Shown here one piece after another: positions 43,529 to 52,289 of a stretch of 64,000 bases of DNA. The notes below the pieces were generated by a model. The model was given only the letters and a program-made list of their open reading frames with translations, searched no databases and was not told where the DNA came from. The DNA lies in the NCBI RefSeq assembly GCF_025502585.1, contig NZ_CP106679.1:2573501-2637500 (forward strand). Direction: 5' to 3'. The position numbers and the translations under genes were made by a program. How positions within the stretch are numbered: the first letter of the stretch is position 1; each line of letters begins with the position of its first letter. This DNA comes from Reichenbachiella agarivorans. GTDB taxonomy: Bacteria > Bacteroidota > Bacteroidia > Cytophagales > Cyclobacteriaceae.

Positions 43529-44815
43529 TTATGAATGACTTGATTTTGTTTTGGGCTGTTGTGGTTTCTTATCGTTGAAAGTCGTTCTCATGAGATGTGG
43601 AATGGTCAATCCTTGGTACAGAACCGAACAAACTACCACTGTATAAGTCATCGTGATGATGATTTCTTTGCCTTCAAAATCTGGCAATGACAAGGAAAGT
43701 GCGATCGGAATCCCGCCACGCAAACCACCCCATGCAAGGACATTGATCGTGTTTCCTTCAAACTTTCTAAATGTACTCATGGCGGCAATTGGTGCTCCTA
43801 CACTGATATACCGTGCGGCAAGTACAATGATGTAGGCAAACAAGCCAGCTGCAAAGTAGTCATATCTGAGAGGAATGATCAACATTTCTAATCCAATCAA
43901 TACGAAGAGCATAGCACTCAATGTTTCTTCAATCAAGTACCAAAACTTGAAAACGTAATCACCTGCTGCGCTGGTTACATGTCCACTTTTCCCTTCATTC
44001 CCTATGACGAGCCCCATGATCACGACCGCTTGCTTTGCTGACACATGGGTAAACTCCGCAAGTTGTGTGCCTGCCATGACCAATGCAAGTGTCATCAACA
44101 CTTCCACTTCTACTTCATCATTGTCTATGTATTTGAGCAGGCGATAGCCTAAATAGCCCAAAAAGAGTCCAATAATAATTCCTCCAATAATATCGGTACC
44201 AAATACCCAAAGAATATCAACTGGTCCAATGTAATGATCTTCACCAGAGTGAGCAAGGTCTAATAGAGTCAATGCCATAACTACGGCAATACCATCATTG
44301 AACAGAGATTCACCTGCAATTCTAGTTTCGAGATTTTTAGATAGGTTGTATTTTCGGATGGTCGCAGACACGGCGATAGGATCGGTAGGTGAGATCAATG
44401 CACCAAAGACCAAACAATACATCATGTCTAGTTCCAATCCAATCCAATCCAATAGATAATATACAGAAACTCCGACTATGGCTGTGGAGATAATTACCCC
44501 TACAAATGCCAGAATAATAACTGCAGTCCGTTCTTCTGCTAATTTTTTAAAATCAATTTGGAGTGCACCTGCAAATAACAAAAAGCTCAAGACAAGCTGG
44601 TAGAGGACTTCATGATAGTCGTAGTCCTTTAATATTCGTTCAGTACCTAATTTGAATTCTGGGATTAATTCATTGAGAATCAATAACGCAAGAGACAACC
44701 CCAATGCCAAGATCATCAATCCGACTGACGAGGGGAGTTTTAAGTAGTAGGTGTTGATGTAGATAAAAACCCCTGCAAGAAATATGAACAGGGCTAGAAT
44801 ATCTAATATTTGCAT
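43529..44815 (-). CDS. Na+/H+ antiporter, CPA1 (NhaP) family
   Basis: A 428-residue membrane protein with about twelve helices. CPA1 hallmarks are SPTDPIAVSATIRKYN, the ESLFNDGIAVVMALTL helix (ND motif, ion-binding) and AWGGLRGGIPIALSLSLP near the C-terminus. It exchanges cytoplasmic sodium or potassium for protons, for salt and pH balance, fitting a marine host. A 9-bp inverted repeat lies just upstream of its start. Confidence 0.9.
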   Translation of the reverse strand: MQILDILALFIFLAGVFIYINTYYLKLPSSVGLMILALGLSLALLILNELIPEFKLGTERILKDYDYHEVLYQLVLSFLLFAGALQIDFKKLAEERTAVIILAFVGVIISTAIVGVSVYYLLDWIGLELDMMYCLVFGALISPTDPIAVSATIRKYNLSKNLETRIAGESLFNDGIAVVMALTLLDLAHSGEDHYIGPVDILWVFGTDIIGGIIIGLFLGYLGYRLLKYIDNDEVEVEVLMTLALVMAGTQLAEFTHVSAKQAVVIMGLVIGNEGKSGHVTSAAGDYVFKFWYLIEETLSAMLFVLIGLEMLIIPLRYDYFAAGLFAYIIVLAARYISVGAPIAAMSTFRKFEGNTINVLAWGGLRGGIPIALSLSLPDFEGKEIIITMTYTVVVCSVLYQGLTIPHLMRTTFNDKKPQQPKTKSSHS

Positions 44816-45249
44816 ATTGGTGAATTAAGAATTTTGATTAAGTGGCGGTTAAAATTCTTCTTTTACAATATTAATACAATTCAATTATAAAAATACGCAC
44901 AATAATAAGTAAAAAAGTGCAATATCAAGTTTTTTGCCAACATGAAGCTTAGGCATATGATTGTACCCGAGGGAATGGTTAGTTTTTATGGCTGTGCTGA
45001 AAATGACTTTTAGAAAGTAGTGACTTGTACCTAATATAAGATATAGAAACTATGGCTGCTGAAAATAGGAATAATATCATGGTTACAGGTTTTTAAGTGA
45101 TGAAAAAAGGCTGTATTCTTATTACTTCTTAAAACTATTGAACCAGTTGTTGAGGTTTAAATTAATTCGATTAACAGGGCAAGCTTTTAGATCAATCGAT
45201 CAATACTAGTTATATGTCCATGTGTGCTTTTTTTGAGGGGATGTATGGG
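44816..45249. other. Non-coding gap of 434 bp
   Basis: No gene is seen between the antiporter start and the cytochrome c end. The antiporter-proximal part has a 9-bp inverted repeat, AAGAATTTT (44827-44835) facing AAAATTCTT (44851-44859), with a 15-nt loop in the presumed leader. The rest is AT-rich with no promoter or terminator that stands out and no RNA family I recognise. Confidence 0.5.
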
Positions 45250-45669
45250 CTATTGACAAAGACTAAGGCTTGTTTCTACTTGTGAAATATGAATGATTCC
45301 GCTCTTTTTTCCCCATGTATTATCTATGTAGGTCACAATTTCAGCGATTTCAAGTGGTGTTAGCCGTTCATTGGCTGGCATTTGTCCGTCAAATACTTTG
45401 TCTTGTATTGTGAGGGAACCAATCATACCATGTTTGATACCACAGATCACGTGATCCATGTTGCTGGCAAGGAAAGTAGAGTCTATTGGTGGAATCAGTT
45501 GTCCCAATCCAGAGCCATCGATTTGATGGCAATTGGCGCAATGAGTAGCATACAATGACTTGCCCTCAATGCTGTATTGTTTCAACTTGATTTCGTCTTG
45601 ATTGGTTGCTTTGCAAGAGAATAAGGCAAAAAGAGTAAGAAGGAGTATTCTATTTAGTAAACTCTTCAT
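45250..45669 (-). CDS. Cytochrome c lipoprotein
   Basis: A 139-residue exported lipoprotein (signal LLLTLFALFSC) with one class I cytochrome c domain: the haem motif CANCH (CxxCH), GLGQLIPP, and a distal methionine in GQMPANERLTPLEIAEIVTYI. It carries one electron in the periplasm. The start overlaps the SCO gene end by 20 nt; with SCO and HemJ it forms a respiratory/copper cluster. Confidence 0.88.
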   Translation of the reverse strand: MKSLLNRILLLTLFALFSCKATNQDEIKLKQYSIEGKSLYATHCANCHQIDGSGLGQLIPPIDSTFLASNMDHVICGIKHGMIGSLTIQDKVFDGQMPANERLTPLEIAEIVTYIDNTWGKKSGIIHISQVETSLSLCQ

Positions 45670-46300
45670 TTAGAAGTGTATTTATGTCTTTGATCAGTAG
45701 ATCTACTTGTTCTTTCATGGTGCCGTCATATACACCTCGGATTCTTCTATTTCGATCTACCAGCAAAAATGCACCGCTGTGAATAAACCCTCCGGGGGCA
45801 TCTGAATCAGATCCTGCTGTGACCATGTAGCTTTTTTCTCCTAACTGGTAAATGACCTCTTGATCTCCAGTGAGGAACATCCATTTGTCGCTGGATACAC
45901 CTAGTGATTTGCTGTATTCAGAGAGTACACTGACATTGTCATAAACTGGATCGATGGTATGAGAGAGTATTTTTACTTTCGGGTCATCTATATACTGATC
46001 ATACACCCTTAGCAATTGTTTTTTCATGACGGGACAGATCGTAGGGCAGGAGGTAAAGAAGAAATCTGCTACATATATAGAATGAGCCATGGAATCATTG
46101 TTGATCCATACACTGTCTTGATTGAGTAAGTTGAAGTCTGCTACCTGATGAGGAACTGTATCGAATGCTATTTTGCCATCAATTTCACTACTGATGATTT
46201 CTGGATTACCTAGGACGGGTAATTTTTTTGGTTCTTCACAAGAAAGATATATTCCCATACCAAGGATACTCACCATTATTAGATTCAAAGATTTAATCAT
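45650..46300 (-). CDS. SCO-family copper chaperone lipoprotein
   Basis: A 216-residue lipoprotein (signal end MGIYLSC) with the thioredoxin-fold SCO domain. The copper ligands are the CxxxC in FTSCPTICPVMKKQ and the histidine in ILSHTIDPVYD. SCO proteins deliver copper to the CuA centre of cytochrome c oxidase or keep periplasmic thiols reduced. It overlaps HemJ by 8 nt upstream and cytochrome c by 20 nt downstream. Confidence 0.9.
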   Translation of the reverse strand: MIKSLNLIMVSILGMGIYLSCEEPKKLPVLGNPEIISSEIDGKIAFDTVPHQVADFNLLNQDSVWINNDSMAHSIYVADFFFTSCPTICPVMKKQLLRVYDQYIDDPKVKILSHTIDPVYDNVSVLSEYSKSLGVSSDKWMFLTGDQEVIYQLGEKSYMVTAGSDSDAPGGFIHSGAFLLVDRNRRIRGVYDGTMKEQVDLLIKDINTLLNEEFTK

Positions 46301-46826
46301 CTTTTCTAAGTGTTTTATAAAGTTTAATTCCCAACATCAACAATATTCCAAGGGCAACAATGCCAGCTACACCCCAGATCCAACTAAAGGCATTTTTTAA
46401 TACGACTACAAATACAATTGCAAACAAAAATAACGTAGATATTTCGTTCCAGATGCGGTATTGCTTTGAAGTGTATTTGAAGATGCCCCGAGCCATTTGC
46501 TGGTGAAGACGACCACAAATAATATGGTAGATATACAGTCCGATCACAAGGGTTAGTTTTACATGAAACCATGGTTGTTGCCAATAATTCATCAAGTAAG
46601 CCAACCATCCACCCAGAAAAAGCGTAATAATTGCCGATGGCCAAGTTATAATATACCAGAGCCTGCTTTGCATGAGCAATAGTTGTTTGCTCAAGATGCT
46701 TTTTTCAGGTTCTTGCTTTTGAACTGACTCTGTAGAGTATATAAATAACCTAACCATATAAAAAAGCCCTGCGAACCAAGTAACCACAAATACAATGTGT
46801 GTCGCTTTGAGGTATAAATATATCAT
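46293..46826 (-). CDS. hemJ: HemJ-like protoporphyrinogen oxidase (CopD family)
   Basis: A 177-residue four-helix membrane protein. The N-terminus YLKATHIVFVVTWFAGLFYMVRLF carries the conserved histidine and arginine of HemJ; WPSAIITLFLGGWL and the helix with HVKLTLVIGLYIYHII follow. HemJ oxidises protoporphyrinogen IX in haem synthesis in bacteria lacking HemY or HemG. First gene of the HemJ-SCO-cytochrome c operon, overlapping SCO by 8 nt. Confidence 0.85.
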   Translation of the reverse strand: MIYLYLKATHIVFVVTWFAGLFYMVRLFIYSTESVQKQEPEKSILSKQLLLMQSRLWYIITWPSAIITLFLGGWLAYLMNYWQQPWFHVKLTLVIGLYIYHIICGRLHQQMARGIFKYTSKQYRIWNEISTLFLFAIVFVVVLKNAFSWIWGVAGIVALGILLMLGIKLYKTLRKDD

Positions 46827-46955
46827 AGTGTAGTAATCTATGGCAAATATATAGGTCAGTAGATAGTTCTCATACTGATGGGGTGATCAATTAACGACGA
46901 ATTGAGGAATTCGTTTGGCGTAGTTTTTGTTAAGAACACAAGTAACTGGAATATT

Positions 46956-47648
46956 ATGATTATAGAAAAAAACATTTCGGGAAGCAACGAGTTGTTGACC
47001 GGATTTAAAAGGAGTACAGCGGGGATAGTTACAGAAGATGTGCTGTCTCAGGTACCATCTATTGTTAAAGAATTCTCAAAGGATGAATTGATCTATAGTA
47101 ATGGACAGGTTTCGGATTGTATCTACTTGATTGAAAAGGGAAGTGTGAAGATTGCCAAATCTGATGCTTCGGGCAAGGAAGTCGTTAAATCAATATTGAA
47201 TCCAGGAAGTGTGTTTGGAGAAAAGGCACTTTCTGGAGAAGAAATCAGGACAGAGTATGCACAGGTAGTTACTTCAGATACTAAAGTGAAGGCTTTTATT
47301 GTAGAGGATGTATTAGAGGCATCTCATCACAATGCCCAGTTGAATCAGAAAGTAATTGATATACTAGCAAAGAAATTGGAAACGCTAGAAAAGCGTTTGG
47401 AGTCTATTACCTCCAAGGATTCTAGAACGAGAGTTGTTGATTTTTTGAGAGACTTGGCAATTGAAAGTGGTCAAAAAGTTGGATTTGAAACACTGATTAA
47501 GAATAATTTTACGCATAAGGATATTGCTAGTTTGACAGGTACATCACGACAAACAGTGACTACTACACTCAATCACCTGAAGGATAAAAACATTATAAAT
47601 TTTGATAGACGTAGAATTTTGATAAGGGATATGGACTTGCTCGTATAA
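46956..47648 (+). CDS. Crp/Fnr-family transcription regulator
   Basis: A 230-residue regulator: cyclic-nucleotide-binding-type beta-barrel (ELIYSNGQVSDCIYLIEKGSVKIAK, LNPGSVFGEKALSG), dimer helix (QKVIDILAKKLETLEKRLESI) and a C-terminal helix-turn-helix (FTHKDIASLTGTSRQTVTTTLNHL). No cysteine cluster of the Fnr oxygen-sensor type is seen, so the ligand is unclear. The ATG at 46956 is used; a TTG at 46902 in frame adds 18 residues. It diverges from the HemJ operon across a short gap and may regulate it. A strong terminator follows. Confidence 0.9.
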   Translation: MIIEKNISGSNELLTGFKRSTAGIVTEDVLSQVPSIVKEFSKDELIYSNGQVSDCIYLIEKGSVKIAKSDASGKEVVKSILNPGSVFGEKALSGEEIRTEYAQVVTSDTKVKAFIVEDVLEASHHNAQLNQKVIDILAKKLETLEKRLESITSKDSRTRVVDFLRDLAIESGQKVGFETLIKNNFTHKDIASLTGTSRQTVTTTLNHLKDKNIINFDRRRILIRDMDLLV

Positions 47649-47669
47649 CTAAAGGTTCAGATTTCTTAT

Positions 47670-47713
47670 AAAACAAAGAGGTCAACTACCATGGTAGTTG
47701 ACCTCTTTGTTTT
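47670..47713. terminator. Bidirectional terminator, 22-bp perfect palindrome
   Basis: The 44-nt segment is perfectly palindromic around CCATGG (centre between 47691 and 47692), with A4 on the left and T4 on the right, so it ends the Crp/Fnr gene on the plus strand and the small lipoprotein gene on the minus strand. Confidence 0.85.
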
Positions 47714-47752
47714 ATGTTCAAGCGTTATCATCTATATAGATGGAGAGAAATG

Positions 47753-47950
47753 TCACCGATGATTTTTAGCATAATGCTGATGATATGCTTTTTTAGAGCG
47801 CTTGCCTTTTTTCTGATCCAATTCACGCGCATGAGGTAAGTCCATCCACGCACTTTGAGGTTTATTGGCAACACAGGAGCTTAATCCACTGACTAAATAA
47901 ATAGCAAGAACTCCCATTATCAGGCGGTTTCTAATTTTTAAAGTTCTCAT
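47753..47950 (-). CDS. Small basic lipoprotein, 65 residues
   Basis: A 65-residue lipoprotein with signal core LIMGVLAIYLVSGLSSC (lipobox LSSC) and a strongly basic mature tail (ELDQKKGKRSKKAYHQHYAKNHR). The promoter side opens into the 820-bp gap with the 41-bp minisatellite. Short and unconfirmed, but with a clean signal and a shared terminator, so likely real. Function unknown. Confidence 0.65.
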   Translation of the reverse strand: MRTLKIRNRLIMGVLAIYLVSGLSSCVANKPQSAWMDLPHARELDQKKGKRSKKAYHQHYAKNHR

Positions 47951-48770
47951 AGCTGTTATTTTTTAATATGATAATATTGATATTAATTGGTACAATATTA
48001 ATTAAAATTCTCGTGAGACTTCTGTAAATTCAATATTTTGTTTAAATAATACTACTTATCGAAAATAAATGAATAGTAACCTAGTGGCAGATTGGAAAAT
48101 ATCTTTTATGTCGATACATCCATGCTATTATTCTTGTTTGGATGACAGAATATTCTTTCGGAGTGTATTGACATAGAAGACAATAACTATAATTCATCTC
48201 CTTCCACCGTCCTAGACTGTTGTTTCTGGAGAAGCTTTTGATTTTTCCTCTTGGTTTCATATCAAAGTTGATAGGGTTGATTTTGTAGTAACATTATATG
48301 AAGATTTAAGATCGTCAATTGAATCCTATGCTTTAGCAAGTCTGCTGCAAGTTGCAGGAAGGAATCCTATGCTTTAGCAAGTCCGCTGCAAGTTGCAGGA
48401 AGGAATCCTATGCTTTAGCAAGTCCGCTGCAAGTTGCAGGAAGGAATCCTACGCTCTAGCAAGTCTGCTGCAAGTTGCAGGAAGGAATCCTACGCTCTAG
48501 CAAGTCTGCTGCAAGTTGCAGGGAGGAATCCTACACTCTAGCAAGCCTGCTACAGCACTGCGACAGACTTGCCTGAAACTTTGTTTTGAAATACAGGGGT
48601 CAACTCAACTTGCTATAGGCTTGGAAAAATGCGCTAATGCATGCATCTTGATTTGATACAGGACTCTTAGGTCATCCGTTGTTTCTATTGAATAGAAAAA
48701 ATATTAGGAGCGCATTAAACATTTGGATCTCTCAGGTATCTAAGCTCTAAATCATTTAAAAAATAAACTG
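47951..48770. other. 820-bp intergenic gap with minisatellite
   Basis: No gene of any length was seen here. The left ~370 bp are AT-rich and featureless, the centre holds the 41-bp tandem array, and just right of it GCAAGCCTG (48541-48549) faces CAGACTTGC (48564-48572), a stem with one mismatch. The remainder is the upstream region of the lipoprotein gene at 48771. Confidence 0.55.
48321..48551. repeat. 41-bp minisatellite, 5 full units plus a partial one
   Basis: Units begin at 48321, 48362, 48403, 48444 and 48485, with a diverged sixth at 48526. They differ at a few bases only (tatgcttta in the first three, tacgctcta in the next two). Each unit contains two GCAAGT boxes exactly 11 bp apart, plus the odd palindrome CTGCAAGTTGCAG. 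The length is not divisible by three and no reading frame runs through. It has no unique spacers, so it is not CRISPR. Confidence 0.85.
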
Positions 48771-49613
48771 ATGAAAAATATGAAACTAGTAACGAAATGG
48801 AGTCTGATGGTAGTGATGATGTCTACCATATTTTTTGCATGCGATAGAGCCAATGAATTAGATGATTCTCGGGATGAAGAATTAGGAGCAACGGAAGAAA
48901 TATTGGATGCCGAAAATATGGTGGATGAGGATGTGTCCTTGACTGAGGATGCTTTGAATGACATATCTGCATCAGCTTCTGGTCGATCAGTGGCATCTTT
49001 GTGCGCAGAGATCACAGTAGATTCGGTAAATCATGTCATCACTCTGGATTTTGGTAGTGGCTGTGTAGGTCCATATGGTAGAAGCCGATCTGGTAAAATT
49101 GTTATGACTTATGGAGGTGAATTTAACGATGGATTGGCGAATAGAATAATCACTTTTGAAGATTATGTAGTCAACAACAAGGAGGTTACAGGCAGTATCG
49201 AGGTGGGTAATTACAACCAAACTACAGATGGTACATATACTGCCACTCGCACTATGAACAACTACACGGTGACTTTCCCGAATGGGACATCCAAAACCAT
49301 ATTAGGAGCTACAACATACGAGATTATCGAAGGATATGGAGACTATGACGTGTCCAACAATGTAGTACTGGTGACGGGCAGCTACAAAACGACAACTACT
49401 TTTGGCGCGACATATACTTACACGATCGTAGAACCTGTCAAGTTGAGTTATGCTTGCCTGCTAAGTGGCAATATGCTCAGAGTGGAGGGATTGATCGAGA
49501 TCAAAAGAACGAATGCTGTCAGAGTAAGAACCAAAACCATCGACTATGGCGAAGGCTGTGATGATAGCTATACAGTGAGTATTGATAGTGAATTGATCGA
49601 AGTAGAGGGATAA
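48771..49613 (+). CDS. Exported lipoprotein of unknown function
   Basis: A 280-residue lipoprotein (signal core WSLMVVMMSTIFFAC, lipobox FFAC) with an acidic stretch after the signal (DRANELDDSRDEELGATEEIL), then beta-rich sequence with paired cysteines (SGCVGPYG, CLLSG, EGCDD). ATGs at 48771 and 48780 are both possible. It lies upstream of the ECF sigma operon with its own terminator. The beta-rich, cysteine-stabilised layout suggests a surface protein; no family is recognised. Confidence 0.75.
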   Translation: MKNMKLVTKWSLMVVMMSTIFFACDRANELDDSRDEELGATEEILDAENMVDEDVSLTEDALNDISASASGRSVASLCAEITVDSVNHVITLDFGSGCVGPYGRSRSGKIVMTYGGEFNDGLANRIITFEDYVVNNKEVTGSIEVGNYNQTTDGTYTATRTMNNYTVTFPNGTSKTILGATTYEIIEGYGDYDVSNNVVLVTGSYKTTTTFGATYTYTIVEPVKLSYACLLSGNMLRVEGLIEIKRTNAVRVRTKTIDYGEGCDDSYTVSIDSELIEVEG

Positions 49614-49620
49614 TTAAAAT

Positions 49621-49659
49621 AACTCAACCAGATTAGATTGGTCTGGTTGAGTTATTTTT
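49621..49659 (+). terminator. Rho-independent terminator of the lipoprotein gene
   Basis: AACTCAACCAGA (49621-49632) and TCTGGTTGAGTT (49642-49653) form a 12-bp perfect stem with a 9-nt loop and a following T-run. It lies 24 nt before the sigma-factor start. Confidence 0.85.
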
Positions 49660-49682
49660 GATACCACGTATCTTTAGACCTA

Positions 49683-50222
49683 GTGCATACGGAAGAGCAT
49701 TTCATCTCACTGATTCAAAATACCAGCACGAAGCGTGAAGGCTTTCGTCTCTTGGTCAAAGCTTTTGAAAAACCACTGTATAGTGTGATCAGAAAAATGG
49801 TGATCGATCATGACGAGACCAAGGACGTACTACAGGATACTTTTGTGAAAGTCTGGGAGAACTTGGATTCATTTAAAGCAGAGTCAAAAATATATACTTG
49901 GGTCTATAGGGTTGCGGTCAATCACTGTTTGCAATACCTGAAAAAGAAGCAGAGACGAAATCTATTCAACTCTGGAGTGAATGAAGAAATGATGATGCAG
50001 TTGGAAAGCAATGAATCCATCAGTGGGGATGAGATTCAGTTAAAACTACAAAAGGCGATATTGAAGTTGCCGGATAAACAACGCTTGGTTTTCAATCTGA
50101 AATACTATGAGGAAATGAGCTACGAGCAAATGGCAGAAATCACAGAAACGAGCAGTGGCGCTTTGCGTGCTTCTTACCATCAAGCAGTGAAAAAGATTGA
50201 AACTATGATTCAAGAGGGGTGA
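49683..50222 (+). CDS. ECF-type RNA polymerase sigma factor
   Basis: A 179-residue sigma-70 factor with regions 2 (VKAFEKPLYSVIRKMVIDHDETKDVLQDTFVKVWENLDSF, then SKIYTWVYRVAVNHCL) and 4 (LPDKQRLVFNLKYYEEMSYEQMAEITETSSGALRASYHQAVKK). No ATG is available; the GTG at 49683 is the start. It is cotranscribed with a membrane protein that probably acts as its anti-sigma factor (1 nt later), and should direct this operon and unknown targets in response to an envelope signal. Confidence 0.92.
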   Translation: MHTEEHFISLIQNTSTKREGFRLLVKAFEKPLYSVIRKMVIDHDETKDVLQDTFVKVWENLDSFKAESKIYTWVYRVAVNHCLQYLKKKQRRNLFNSGVNEEMMMQLESNESISGDEIQLKLQKAILKLPDKQRLVFNLKYYEEMSYEQMAEITETSSGALRASYHQAVKKIETMIQEG

Positions 50223-50223
50223 G

Positions 50224-50667
50224 ATGAAAAGCAAAAAGAACATATCACTGAATGACATTCCTAAAAAGGAAGGTTTTATTGCACCAGAAGGCTTTTTTGA
50301 TTCATTCATAGATGAACTAGAGCAGGTGATTGATCAACGTGAGCAAGCTAGGGAAGCCAATAAAATCCCTGCTGTGGAAAAAGATTGGTGGATGGCAGTT
50401 GCGGCTTCCATTGCTGTACTGTTGATTGCAGGGGTTGTTTTTTGGATCAATGGGAGTAAGGATGAGCAGGTGACGGATTATTGGGACGATGTGAGTTCGG
50501 AGCAGATTGCCTTTTATCTCGAAAACTCTGCCTTGGATACAGAGACCTTGCTAGAGCAAGTAGATTTGGCCTTGTTGACAACTGATCAAGATGAACTGAT
50601 GGGACTCGATGAGGTCTCGGACGAAGATATGAATATGATAATAGAACAATATGAAGACATATTTTAA
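50224..50667 (+). CDS. Single-pass membrane protein, probable anti-sigma factor
   Basis: A 147-residue protein with an N-terminal charged region (PKKEGFIAPEGFFDSFIDELE), one membrane helix (WWMAVAASIAVLLIAGVVFWI) and an acidic C-terminal half rich in Glu/Asp (SSEQIAFYLENSALD ... SDEDMNMIIEQYEDIF). Position right after an ECF sigma factor and overlap of 17 nt with the next gene suggest it holds the sigma factor at the membrane. It lacks a ZAS zinc motif, so the assignment is positional. Confidence 0.72.
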   Translation: MKSKKNISLNDIPKKEGFIAPEGFFDSFIDELEQVIDQREQAREANKIPAVEKDWWMAVAASIAVLLIAGVVFWINGSKDEQVTDYWDDVSSEQIAFYLENSALDTETLLEQVDLALLTTDQDELMGLDEVSDEDMNMIIEQYEDIF

Positions 50668-51145
50668 ATCCATTATTGTCGTGCTGGGGTTGACTTGTCT
50701 GGCAACAGCGGTACAATCACAGGATCAACAGGCGCTAGATAAAATAGAGAGTGCCAAAATAGCGTTGATCACGGAGCGTCTGGGGCTGACGCCTGATCAG
50801 GCAGAGAAGTTTTGGCCGCTGTACAACGAGTACAGTGCCAAACGCATGGAGCTAAGACAGGAATACCGAAGGTTCCGAACTGATGCAGAAGGACGAACAC
50901 TTAGCGAGGATGAAAGCAAAAAGCTCCTTGAAAAAGGACAGCAGCTCAAAGAAAGACAATTGCAAATCGATAAAAGCTACAGCGAACGTCTCAATACAGT
51001 CATCACCAATCGGCAGTTGCTACAGTTGCGAACGGCGGAAGAGGATTTTAGGAATATGCTGCTCCAGAGGCTAGAGCAGCGATCCAATCAAATCGACAGA
51101 CGTGAAATGATGCAACAGCGCATGGACAAACGTAACAATGAATAA
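50651..51145 (+). CDS. Spy/CpxP-like periplasmic protein
   Basis: A 164-residue exported protein (signal FKSIIVVLGLTCLATAVQSQ) of long amphipathic helices with many Gln/Glu/Arg, like the Spy/CpxP/ZraP fold (LTPDQAEKFWPLYNEY matches the LTxxQ pattern; then MELRQEYRRFR and the long RLEQRSNQIDRREMMQQR end). Such proteins are stress-induced periplasmic chaperones or metal sensors. In the same operon as the ECF sigma factor and its putative anti-sigma, it may be the signal receiver. Confidence 0.78.
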   Translation: MKTYFKSIIVVLGLTCLATAVQSQDQQALDKIESAKIALITERLGLTPDQAEKFWPLYNEYSAKRMELRQEYRRFRTDAEGRTLSEDESKKLLEKGQQLKERQLQIDKSYSERLNTVITNRQLLQLRTAEEDFRNMLLQRLEQRSNQIDRREMMQQRMDKRNNE

Positions 51146-51174
51146 AATGACAGTCTAATTTGTTCATATCACAG

Positions 51175-52284
51175 ATGATTCTTAGCAAAAGTCTTCAAAG
51201 CAGGGCTGGGTTAATCTTTATGGGGTTAACCTTTTGCTGTGTATGGCAGCCTGAGATTTCGAGAGCACAGGAGATAAAATCAGATAGTACATTGACGGTT
51301 TTGTTTGCTGAGTTGGATGATCTGTTTGCAGAAGGAGATGATACAGAGGATTTGATCGCTTTGGTCGATAGTATGTTAGTTGCTGATAAGTTGAAGATTT
51401 CTTCACTGCATGCTCGGATAGGTTACATCAGTCAGGTCACCAATGCGGGTCGGAGTTTGGATATCAATCAGTTTGGGGTCTCTCCTGGAGTGACCTACTA
51501 TCATCACACAGGGGTTTTTGCGGATGTTTCGGGTTTTGTCAATAGTGAGTACGATCCGAGTTATTACATGACAGATGCCAGCATTGGCTATCTCTACACT
51601 TTTAAGAATGTCCTGACCAGTTCGGTTAGCCATGATTTTTATTTCTACAACGACACACTTGATACTCATAGCTTCAACAAGAGTCTGCAAGTCTCTACCT
51701 ATTTGGATTACAAGGCTCTGAACCTGGGCGTGGATTATGCTTATCTCTATGGTAGTAATTCGGCGCATCGCTTGACTGGCAGGGTAGGATTTGATTTGAG
51801 AGCAAAGGATGTCTGGTTTTTGGATCAAATATCTATACACCCAAGTTTTTCTGTCCAGTGGGGCAATTCGGAGGTAGTTTATCTGCGGCAGACGGAGCAA
51901 CCATTTCGTGATCTTTATAACATCATGGTGGCTGGAGATTACCCGGTACTAAGTTGGGAGGAAGTCTATCGATTTGGACGTTTGCTCAAAAATGAAAGGG
52001 GAATTTGGGCAACCAAATTTTTGTTGGATAGAGGATATACCGCAGATGATATCAATGAAATCATCATTCAGTACAATGAGGATCAAATTCATCAAGACAA
52101 TGAGTACGGGATCATGAATTATGCAGTTTCCATTCCAGTGATTTTCTCTATCAATCGCCACTGGACGCTGATCACGAGTTATACTTATAATATGCCTGTA
52201 TCACTGCCCAATGAGACTTATCAGTTAGAAAACAACGGTTTTCTTAGTCTGAGTCTAGCGTATAAATTTCTGTTTGTACAGTGA
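51175..52284 (+). CDS. Outer-membrane beta-barrel protein of ECF operon
   Basis: A 369-residue exported protein (signal RAGLIFMGLTFCCVWQPEISRAQ) with an acidic N-terminal linker (LDDLFAEGDDTEDLIAL) and then amphipathic beta strands with terminal aromatic residues, ending in FLSLSLAYKFLFVQ, the usual last strand of an outer-membrane barrel. The ATG at 51175 is preferred over a TTG at 51160. Last gene of the ECF sigma operon. Its role is unknown; it could be the envelope component the system monitors. Confidence 0.75.
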   Translation: MILSKSLQSRAGLIFMGLTFCCVWQPEISRAQEIKSDSTLTVLFAELDDLFAEGDDTEDLIALVDSMLVADKLKISSLHARIGYISQVTNAGRSLDINQFGVSPGVTYYHHTGVFADVSGFVNSEYDPSYYMTDASIGYLYTFKNVLTSSVSHDFYFYNDTLDTHSFNKSLQVSTYLDYKALNLGVDYAYLYGSNSAHRLTGRVGFDLRAKDVWFLDQISIHPSFSVQWGNSEVVYLRQTEQPFRDLYNIMVAGDYPVLSWEEVYRFGRLLKNERGIWATKFLLDRGYTADDINEIIIQYNEDQIHQDNEYGIMNYAVSIPVIFSINRHWTLITSYTYNMPVSLPNETYQLENNGFLSLSLAYKFLFVQ

Positions 52285-52289
52285 TTTAC

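Noticed and set aside
48321-48551. CRISPR array or replication-origin iterons in the repeat block.
   Set aside because: Units are contiguous without unique spacers and no cas genes are near; no DnaA-box-like repeats or replication genes are present, so it is reported as a minisatellite only.
51403-51900. Minus-strand frame of 165 codons over the outer-membrane barrel gene.
   Set aside because: Shadow of the plus-strand gene in another frame; no motif or start context.
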